Position numbers and translations under genes: made by a program
DNA from: Deltaproteobacteria bacterium
GTDB taxonomy: Bacteria; Desulfobacterota; DSM-4660; Desulfatiglandales; Desulfatiglandaceae
Assembly: GCA_018644785.1 (NCBI GenBank)
Contig: JABGPV010000139.1
Span: forward strand, 1-13,407
Direction of reading: 5' to 3'
Length of the DNA: 13,407 nucleotides
Notes under the pieces: generated by a model
Database searches by the model: none
Seen by the model: the letters and a program-made list of their open reading frames with translations, nothing else
Told to the model about the DNA's origin: nothing
Part shown: one piece after another, positions 8,527 to 13,407 of the stretch
How positions within the stretch are numbered: the stretch's first letter is position 1
How the letters are laid out: each line of letters opens with the position of its first letter

Positions 8527-8558
8527 GGGACGTGGCTTAGGGGACGGCTTAGGGGACG
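8521..8558 (+). repeat. Three direct copies of GCTTAGGGGACG beside the RAYT
   Basis: Exact 12-bp copies lie at 8521-8532, 8535-8546 and 8547-8558; the first two are spaced by TG and the last two are adjacent. They end 20 bp from the RAYT stop codon. RAYT transposases are known to be flanked by and associated with short REP sequences carrying a conserved G-rich tetranucleotide, so these are plausible RAYT-linked repeats. GGGGACG recurs in the opposite orientation at 9699-9693, on the other side of the RAYT. Confidence 0.7.
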
Positions 8559-8578
8559 TTGTTGACAAAATACACGAA

Positions 8579-9499
8579 CTACCCTCTGCGCAATATTTGC
8601 GAAATTCCGGAGGTCGACACGCCCAGTTGTCTTGCGGTTTCAGCCAACGACACACCGTATCCATTGACGAGTTTTTTCGTCAAGATTCTTCTTAATTTTG
8701 GCAGGGGCGACCTGCGGCTGCCTGATTGAAGCAACGAAACCGTCACCCCTTCCCGTTTGCAGCATCGCGTTATTTCCTCTTTCATCAGATTATCGACATC
8801 CGTTGATGTGACCACCTGATGTTTGATCTTTTCTTCCGCCTGGTTGATGATTTCGGACACAAACACGCCACTGCCCAGTATACGCTCACCCCCCTTTTCC
8901 CTTTCACCCGCTCTTCTCATTGCCTTCACCACAGACCAACCGCCCATTGAACGTATCAGACCGCCACCGGTCAGATCCGGGCGATCGCCCATGGCTATCC
9001 CCTTTTCAACAAATGCACGGTACAATCTCCGCGCTTCTCCTTCCTTGTCGCCAAACCATTTTAAAACATATTCCCGGTCCTGCCAATTGTTCTTCCGGTG
9101 ATTCATCACCACGGAATGTCCACTCCATTCGTACCGGTCCAGTTTCACCAGAGTGTCTACGACCCCAGCCCTCAAGGGATTCAGATGAATATAACGAACC
9201 AGTTCCCTGAAATAAGCATTTTCCTCGCAGATAATTGACTTATATCTGTTTTGAAATAAATGCCCGTGACGTTTGTGCCGCCGGTTATAGGATGCCGCAT
9301 ACCCCCCGAGCAGACGGCGCATGAATGCCGCCAAACCGGCCGCTCCGCTTTTAATCAGAATATGAGCGTGGTTGTCCATAAGCGTCCATGCAAAAATAGA
9401 GGTTCCCGTATCAAGGCCCACTTCTCCAATTCGACGGACAAAATTTTCCCGATCGTCATCATCGTCAACGATATTGCGTTTTTCAATACCCCGAACCAT
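8579..9499 (-). CDS. REP-associated tyrosine transposase (RAYT, Y1/IS200-like), N-terminally truncated
   Basis: RAYTs are single-copy relatives of IS200/IS605 Y1 HUH transposases that act on REP hairpins in single-stranded DNA. From the ATG at 9499 (306 aa): RGIEKRNIVDDDDDRENF near the start, the HUH motif in LMDNHAHIL (His44, His46), the catalytic Tyr103 in VRYIHLNPLRAG, a middle linker, and a C-terminal helix-turn-helix (about 280-303, VSLAETARQLGVSTSGISQI). Family members carry about 18 further residues before the RG motif, forming the first strand of the catalytic fold. Here these are absent: upstream of MVRG the sequence belongs to a different gene read from the other strand. A TTG at 9526 extends the frame but adds only SRRLSE-type residues unlike the family. 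No ribosome binding site is evident, so the protein is probably inactive or unexpressed. Confidence 0.85.
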   Translation of the reverse strand: MVRGIEKRNIVDDDDDRENFVRRIGEVGLDTGTSIFAWTLMDNHAHILIKSGAAGLAAFMRRLLGGYAASYNRRHKRHGHLFQNRYKSIICEENAYFRELVRYIHLNPLRAGVVDTLVKLDRYEWSGHSVVMNHRKNNWQDREYVLKWFGDKEGEARRLYRAFVEKGIAMGDRPDLTGGGLIRSMGGWSVVKAMRRAGEREKGGERILGSGVFVSEIINQAEEKIKHQVVTSTDVDNLMKEEITRCCKREGVTVSLLQSGSRRSPLPKLRRILTKKLVNGYGVSLAETARQLGVSTSGISQILRRG

Positions 9500-9869
9500 T
9501 TCCGAAAGTCGTCGGGATTTCTGCAAAGAGGCGATCCAGCGATCTTCAGTGGCGGTAACGGTAGGTATTACGGGTTATCTTGCCTACAGGAAACCTGGTA
9601 TCAGGAGTTTCTTCGGAGCAAACGACGCCTATGCGGCATCCACCCCGGCGGCGGGCAAGTTTTCGCTGAAGGGAGACAGCAATTAGGGTGTTCGTCCCCT
9701 TTGCTATGGTGTGCCCGGAATTTGTGGAGGATGGAACGAAGTCAAAGAAGGAGAGGCGGCAGGGACTGGGATATTCGGCAACATGGTTCAGTTCACAGGA
9801 GGCCCTTTAATACATGTATCACTGTTTTTTTCTTGTTCAGTAGAACGGCTTTCACGATCTGATCTTTGA
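9498..9869 (+). pseudogene. Broken gene for a Tat-exported protein, with an in-frame amber codon
   Basis: One plus-strand frame reads SESRRDFCKEAIQR, then a hydrophobic stretch SSVAVTVGITGYLAY, then RKPGIRSFFGANDAYAA: a textbook twin-arginine signal (S-R-R-x-F-x-K, moderate h-region, A-x-A cut site). After STPAAGKFSLKGDSN a TAG (9684-9686) interrupts the frame, which then continues as GVRPLCYGVPGICGGWNEV and EGEAAGTGIFGNMVQFTGG, still protein-like, before drifting into the antisense of the next gene and stopping at 9867-9869. No ATG, GTG or TTG with a ribosome binding site precedes SESRR; the codon there is ATT (9498-9500), overlapping the truncated RAYT start. The gene therefore seems to have lost its start when joined to the RAYT, and to carry a nonsense change. 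The mature protein's family was not recognised. Confidence 0.55.
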
Positions 9870-10263
9870 ACCCAAGGACATTCCCCATCAATAGGGAATC
9901 CACATCCAGCCTGCAAATCAAAACCCGCGCGCCCTGTCTTTTCTGAAGGAACGCTATTTCGCCATAAAAGCGCTGGGACCCGTCATTTGTTACCAGCAGC
10001 AACCTTGACACACGGTCGCCCAGGCTGTCGATTTTCTGCAATCCGCGCAATTCATTTGCCAAAGCCTTGGCTATGGCCTCATACCCGACAATTAGTTCTC
10101 CAACGGCTTTCGCATGGAAAATATTCGTGCGCAATTGAGGTGTTAATTTCAAAACCGGAATATATATTGTCGAAGCACGACAAAGCGCGACGCTCTCCGC
10201 TTCTAATGCCGCTCGAACATCCGACGCAACACCTTCCGCTTCCAACTGTTTCGGTAAATTCAT
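9793..10263 (-). CDS. Hypothetical protein, 156 aa
   Basis: I do not recognise a named family. The protein is predicted soluble, with no signal peptide or membrane segment. It starts MNLPKQLEAEGVASDVRAAL and is mainly mixed alpha/beta; a hydrophobic-acidic stretch SRLLLVTNDGSQRFYGEI followed by RVLICRLDVD suggests a strand-loop-helix core like a small Rossmann-type fold, but no catalytic set is visible. The coding frame is long, unbroken and of ordinary composition, so it is likely real. It lies 250 bp downstream of the AAA_14/DUF4143 ATPase on the same strand, a gap that makes co-transcription uncertain. Its 3' end overlaps, antisense, the tail of the Tat-gene remnant, so its last residues (about VIHVLKGLL) may derive from a rearrangement junction. 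The upstream AAGG lies about 13 nt from the ATG, a weak ribosome binding site. Confidence 0.6.
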   Translation of the reverse strand: MNLPKQLEAEGVASDVRAALEAESVALCRASTIYIPVLKLTPQLRTNIFHAKAVGELIVGYEAIAKALANELRGLQKIDSLGDRVSRLLLVTNDGSQRFYGEIAFLQKRQGARVLICRLDVDSLLMGNVLGFKDQIVKAVLLNKKKTVIHVLKGLL

Positions 10264-10351
10264 TCCAGGCCTATACCTTAGTGGAGACGAGGGATATCCA
10301 TAAAATCATAAAATTGACAATTTCTGTCTCTTTTTGGTGTAATTGAGGCGT

Positions 10352-10375
10352 AATTGGGGAGAGACCCCGTTTATT
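10352..10375 (+). repeat. Second REP-like GGGG-GAGACCCC element
   Basis: GGGG-AGAGA-CCCC (10356-10368) followed by GTTTATT matches the element at 4234-4257 at 20 of 24 positions, with the loop changed and the arms kept. Conservation of the stem arms rather than the loop fits a dispersed hairpin element of REP type. A partial duplicate, TAATTGAGG, lies just upstream at 10340-10348 against TAATTGGGG at 10351-10359. Confidence 0.5.
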
Positions 10376-10451
10376 TGTGCTATTATTGATGATTGATCTG
10401 ACGAACATTATTTCCCCTTGTTCTTTTTAGGCTGCACGCAAATCCTTGATC

Positions 10452-10464
10452 TCCCAGCCTGGGA
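10452..10464. repeat. 13-bp palindrome TCCCAGCCTGGGA
   Basis: TCCCAG-C-CTGGGA is a perfect inverted repeat in the 250-bp spacer between the ATPase and the hypothetical gene. It lies downstream of the ATPase stop but is not followed by a T-run on either strand, so it is not a convincing terminator. It may be another short dispersed repeat. Nothing else is recognisable in 10376-10513. Confidence 0.35.
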
Positions 10465-10513
10465 ATACGAGGGCGCCAGGATGGCATTTCAGTGCCTGCG
10501 AAAGGACTTCACA

Positions 10514-11734
10514 TCAAGGCAGCAATGAAAGCCAGTGATCTGCGCTGATGATCAATATTGTCATGTTGTTATTAGAGACAAGTTTACAAATGCCGGGCCT
10601 GTTGACAAGCTGAACGCCCGGAACATTAAGCGTCTTCTGGAATTTTCGGAGGCTCTTGGCGGGATCAGCATCGGCCAGTTTGGTTTCAATTAGGAGCATC
10701 GGTTTGTGATTCCCGGCAATCAGGAAGTCAACTTCCTCTTTCTCCTTATTCCTCAAATAGTGCAATGAGAAATGACCGAGGCCCAAATCATTCCAGTTGG
10801 AAACAGCCCGAAAAAGCTCCAGAGCGACCATGTTTTCGAATTTGCCCGCCCGGGAATCAATTCCGGCATAGTCAAAGAGATAAAGCTTTTTTTCTTTGGT
10901 TATGGCCCTGGATATCTTTCGGGCCCACGGGGCGATTCTGAAGACCATGAAAAAGGTTTCGAACAGGTCGATCCAGTTTCGGACGCTGTCAAACGACACG
11001 CCGATGTCCCTCGAAAGGGCAGCCATGGAAAGCGGACTGCCGACCCTGGACGGCAGTAGGGAAAAAAGGATTTCCATGTCTTCGATGCTGCGAACGGATG
11101 TGAGGTCCCGAATGTCTTCTCTTAACAATTGCTTCCGATAAGCGTTTGACCAGATTCGGTAGAATTCAACGGTTCCATCAAGGTAGGGATCCGGAAACCC
11201 GGAGCACTGATCTAATCTCTGCCATAGGGTCCGGGTGTCATTGGGCGCGGGACGAACTTCAATGGGATTGGACTGGAATTGCTCAAATGCGATCCGGTTC
11301 CCCGCAAGCTCCGCCAGGGTTAATGGCGAGAGGTAAAACATTAGATACCTTCCAGCCAATGAATCCCCCCCTTTTTGATACATGTCCAGCCGTCCGCTGC
11401 CGGATACGATAAATTTGTAGTTGCCTTTATCGCGGTCGTACACGCTTTTGAGGTAGTTTTTCCAGTCTGAATATTTATGCAGTTCGTCAAATATGATCAG
11501 CGGTTGCGAGCTGTCTTTTCGATGCACTTCCTCATAAAAGGAGGGGTTTTCGATCAGCTTGCGCTTTTCGTCAATAATATCCCAGTTGAAGTAGAGGGAA
11601 TTGGTGAAATATTCGGCTAGGCGCTGCGTGAAAACGGTTTTCCCCGCCTGTCTTGGACCTGCGATGAAGACCATTTGTTTGTGAGGGGAAAGCCTTTCCC
11701 AAATATGCTCATATGGAATCCGTTTTATCTGCAT
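10514..11734 (-). CDS. AAA_14/DUF4143-type ATPase with PD-(D/E)XK-like C-terminus
   Basis: Members of this widespread family join a P-loop ATPase to a DUF4143 region; their biological role is largely unsettled. From the start chosen here (406 aa): Walker A GPRQAGKT (26-33), Walker B LIIFDE (79-84), a sensor-like IVSGSGRL (109-116), a winged-helix-like segment (about 236-259, SMAALSRDIGVSFDSVRNWI) and a nuclease-fold-like end with a Glu in FENMVALEL (about 300), Asp336 in EEVDFLI and E350-T-K352. The frame also opens at an ATG at 11788 (424 aa), but that codon lies in the loop of a perfect inverted repeat, upstream of the promoter; MQIKRIPYEHIW at 11734 matches where family members begin. The promoter would start transcription at or one base before this ATG, so translation may be leaderless. 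It is the first gene of a possible minus-strand pair. Confidence 0.85.
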   Translation of the reverse strand: MQIKRIPYEHIWERLSPHKQMVFIAGPRQAGKTVFTQRLAEYFTNSLYFNWDIIDEKRKLIENPSFYEEVHRKDSSQPLIIFDELHKYSDWKNYLKSVYDRDKGNYKFIVSGSGRLDMYQKGGDSLAGRYLMFYLSPLTLAELAGNRIAFEQFQSNPIEVRPAPNDTRTLWQRLDQCSGFPDPYLDGTVEFYRIWSNAYRKQLLREDIRDLTSVRSIEDMEILFSLLPSRVGSPLSMAALSRDIGVSFDSVRNWIDLFETFFMVFRIAPWARKISRAITKEKKLYLFDYAGIDSRAGKFENMVALELFRAVSNWNDLGLGHFSLHYLRNKEKEEVDFLIAGNHKPMLLIETKLADADPAKSLRKFQKTLNVPGVQLVNRPGICKLVSNNNMTILIISADHWLSLLP

Positions 11735-11741
11735 GCCTGAC

Positions 11742-11770
11742 TTTATAAGGCGCTGGCCGATTATTGTCAA
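11742..11770 (-). promoter_or_regulatory. Near-consensus sigma70 promoter for the ATPase
   Basis: On the minus strand TTGACA (11770-11765), a perfect -35, and TATAAA (11747-11742) are 17 bp apart. The expected start point at about 11735-11734 coincides with the ATG at 11734, implying a leaderless or nearly leaderless mRNA. This is the strongest promoter match in the window. Confidence 0.7.
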
Positions 11771-11800
11771 GACTATATTCGATTGCATTCGAATATAGTC
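11771..11800. promoter_or_regulatory. Perfect 12-bp inverted repeat abutting the -35: probable operator
   Basis: GACTATATTCGA (11771-11782) and TCGAATATAGTC (11789-11800) are exact reverse complements around a 6-nt centre TTGCAT. The repeat directly touches the -35 hexamer of the ATPase promoter, the position of an operator or activator site. No regulator gene is adjacent, so the binding protein is unknown. Confidence 0.55.
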
Positions 11801-12150
11801 AAAAATTTACATGCGGCTTTCGGTCATCCGCCAAACTGGATTGCGGTTCGAGGCATGGAATGAAATAGAAAATGGGAAAAAAGAGGATCAGCATCCATTT
11901 TGCGGAAAACACGTGACGGATTTTGGGAAACATGAATCGCATTCTGTTTGCTCCATCAACCCGTCCATGAACAGACGGGTGTAATTATTTCTGTTAGGTC
12001 TTCATCAATATCGCATTGCCACGGCTTAAAATTTCAGGGAGCTATGCCATGGATAGGGAGGCCCACCTAACACTTTTAATTGCACCCTGAACAGACTAAA
12101 AAGCTGATTTTTTGATCACGATCTGATACCATGCGATCTTTTTAATTCTG
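11801..12150. other. Spacer without recognisable genes
   Basis: No coding frame with a plausible start and composition was seen on either strand. The only clear structure is a 7-bp perfect stem ACCCGTC/GACGGGT with an 8-nt loop (11959-11980), followed by AT-rich sequence but no true T-run. Three GATC sites fall within 25 bp at 12114-12138, shortly before the 73-aa gene. No convincing promoter for that gene was found. Confidence 0.5.
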
Positions 12151-12176
12151 AGCATTGATGAGAAAAGGATTGAAGT

Positions 12177-12398
12177 ATGAAATTGTGGGCGATCGGTATC
12201 TCGGCGTTTTTCTTGTTCTGGGCCAGCATGTTTCTTTCGGATTTTGTATTAAAAAAAATTAGAAGGCCTAAAATCATAGGGCTTTTGTTTGTTTTGTTGG
12301 CAGTTTTGATCGGGTTTGAGTTTTATGATAAAAACCAGATCATAGCGGGCTTATCCGTTTTTGTCGGGTTTGCTGGTGCCAGGATATTGATGAAATAG
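12177..12398 (+). CDS. Small integral membrane protein, 73 aa
   Basis: No family was recognised. The protein has three hydrophobic segments: about 4-24 (WAIGISAFFLFWASMFLSDF), 33-50 (IIGLLFVLLAVLIGFEFY) and 55-71 (IIAGLSVFVGFAGARIL), with a basic stretch KKIRRPK between the first two, which by the positive-inside rule would face the cytoplasm. An AGGA sits 7 nt before the ATG, supporting the start. It ends 28 bp before the acyl-CoA synthetase on the same strand, so the two are probably co-transcribed. A functional link to CoA metabolism is only inferred from position. The sequence is richer in A/T than the neighbouring genes, as expected for a short hydrophobic protein. Confidence 0.7.
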   Translation: MKLWAIGISAFFLFWASMFLSDFVLKKIRRPKIIGLLFVLLAVLIGFEFYDKNQIIAGLSVFVGFAGARILMK

Positions 12399-12426
12399 CA
12401 TAGAAAAAATCGGAGGAAAGAATCTA

Positions 12427-13407
12427 GTGTCTCAAAACAAGCTCCAAAAACACGATCTCACTCCCTTTTTTGAGCCTGAAGGTGTGGCCGTTATCGGCTC
12501 TTTTAAGGAAGGTGTTTTCGGTGGATATGTGGTTGTCAAATCCCTTTTGGAAGCCGGTTATAAGGGGGATATCTACCCTGTCAACCCCGGCGGTTATAAG
12601 GAAGTTCTGGGCCTTACGGTCTGTCCAACGCCTCAAGACATCCCCGGGAAAGCCGATTTGGCGCTGGTGATGATCAACGCCCGTCATGTTCCGGGCGTTC
12701 TCAGGGCCTGTGCGGAAGCCGGCATAAAGTCCATCGTCCTCGTGGCGGATGGTTTTGCGGAAAGAGACGCTGAAGGGGCCAAGCTTCAGAATGAAGTGGT
12801 TCAGCTTGCAAGTTCATTGGGTGTTCGCATCATCGGACCCAACACCGCTGGCGTTGCCAATGCCATGAACGGCTTCAATCCCTGCCCCTATGATGCGGGA
12901 TACTACCGGTTCGAAAAAGGAACGGTCGCCATCTGCTCGCAAACCGGAATGATCAACCCGCAGGCCTATGCTTACCGGGACCTGGGTTATGGTATCAGCA
13001 AAATATGTGATTTCGGCAACAAATGCGATCTGGATGAGTGCGATTTTCTGGAGTACCTGGAGAATGATGCAGATACGCAGGTGATCAGTGTCTATGTGGA
13101 GAGCGTAAAAGATGGAAAGCGGTTTCTGGAAGTCTGCAAGCGGGTGGCTTCAAAAAAACCTCTTCTGATTCTCAAGTTGGGCGCTACGAAAGAAGGAGCC
13201 CGCGCGTCGGCCTCTCACACGGGAAGCCTGGCCATTGATGACGAAATCTTTGACGCGGTCTGCCGCCAGACAAGGGTATTGCGACTGGATCAATTCAGTG
13301 AAATGTTCGAAATGCCCCGTTTTTTTGCTTCCCAGCCGCTGCCCCGTGGAAACCGCTTCGGCATGGTGAGTTATACGGGCGCCGTGGGTGTTGCAGCACT
13401 GGATGAG
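12427..13407 (+). CDS. CoA-binding / NDP-forming acyl-CoA synthetase, partial at window edge
   Basis: This belongs to the NDP-forming acyl-CoA synthetase superfamily (succinyl-CoA synthetase-like; also found in Pat-type acetyltransferases), which interconverts acyl-CoA plus NDP and phosphate with acid, CoA and NTP through a phospho-His. The first 327 residues are present. An N-terminal CoA-binding Rossmann domain is marked by EGVAVIGSFKEGVFGGYVV, VNPGGYKEVLGLTVCPTPQD and RIIGPNTAG; the ligase-like domain follows from AICSQTGMINPQAYAY, and the phospho-acceptor His264 lies in ASASHTGSLA. The rest, including any ATP-grasp domain, lies beyond the edge, so stand-alone alpha subunit and fused enzyme cannot be separated. 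The start is GTG with GGAGG (12412-12416) 10 nt upstream. It follows the 73-aa membrane protein gene by 28 bp. Confidence 0.9.
   Translation, partial: MSQNKLQKHDLTPFFEPEGVAVIGSFKEGVFGGYVVVKSLLEAGYKGDIYPVNPGGYKEVLGLTVCPTPQDIPGKADLALVMINARHVPGVLRACAEAGIKSIVLVADGFAERDAEGAKLQNEVVQLASSLGVRIIGPNTAGVANAMNGFNPCPYDAGYYRFEKGTVAICSQTGMINPQAYAYRDLGYGISKICDFGNKCDLDECDFLEYLENDADTQVISVYVESVKDGKRFLEVCKRVASKKPLLILKLGATKEGARASASHTGSLAIDDEIFDAVCRQTRVLRLDQFSEMFEMPRFFASQPLPRGNRFGMVSYTGAVGVAALDE

Noticed and set aside
8437..8664. Minus-strand 75-codon frame over the triplicate repeat
   Set aside because: It overlaps the RAYT end and the repeats, has a low-complexity Pro/Ser stretch made by the repeat itself, and is better explained as antisense of the plus-strand remnant.
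9260..9862. Plus-strand 200-codon frame across the RAYT start
   Set aside because: Over the RAYT it is antisense shadow, and beyond that the Tat signal is encoded in a different frame; its composition is not protein-like.
10314..10343. Plus-strand promoter-like TTGACA-18-TGTAAT
   Set aside because: It points into DNA whose only genes are on the other strand, and the predicted start falls at the REP-like hairpin; no plausible transcript follows.
11959..11980. ACCCGTC/GACGGGT hairpin as a terminator
   Set aside because: The stem is perfect but no T-run follows on either strand, and no gene ends nearby.

Overview
The window looks like a chromosomal segment of a mid-GC Gram-negative bacterium, most probably a Desulfobacterota (delta-proteobacterial sulfate-reducer type) genome. 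This is inferred from gene style: a very large lipoprotein-anchored 7TMR-DISM hybrid kinase, an NDP-forming acyl-CoA synthetase, a secreted multi-domain FG-GAP/CARDB-like protein, and a RAYT transposase with GGGGAC-type repeats. No rRNA, tRNA or CRISPR array was seen.

Layout. (1) 1-475, minus: the N-terminal glutaminase domain of NAD+ synthase (nadE), cut by the window edge. (2) 476-796: divergent spacer with an extended -10 for nadE and a good sigma70-type promoter for the kinase. (3) 797-4207, plus: a 1136-aa hybrid sensor histidine kinase with no response-regulator gene beside it. (4) 4208-4344: convergent spacer with a GGGG/CCCC hairpin plus T-run that is also a REP-like repeat. (5) 4345-8121, minus: a 1258-aa exported protein with a beta-propeller, a Ser/Thr-rich middle and beta-sandwich C-terminal domains. 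(6) 8122-8578: its leader with a terminator-like hairpin, an AT-rich stretch, a short coding remnant and a triplicated GCTTAGGGGACG repeat. (7) 8579-9499, minus: a RAYT (Y1 transposase) missing the start of its catalytic fold. (8) 9498-9869, plus: a broken gene whose Tat signal peptide begins exactly where the RAYT is cut, and which carries an in-frame amber codon. (9) 9793-10263, minus: an unrecognised 156-aa protein. (10) 10514-11734, minus: an AAA_14/DUF4143 ATPase with a near-consensus promoter, an apparent leaderless start and a perfect 12-bp inverted repeat against the -35. (11) 11801-12176: mostly empty spacer. (12) 12177-13407, plus: a 73-aa membrane protein followed after 28 bp by a CoA-binding/NDP-forming acyl-CoA synthetase that runs off the right edge.

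The outer genes (nadE, acyl-CoA synthetase) are metabolic housekeeping. The middle, about 8.1-11.8 kb, is accessory: repeats, a truncated RAYT, two gene remnants and a stand-alone ATPase. The kinase and the large exported protein are convergent and each has its own control region, so no functional link between them is shown by the sequence.
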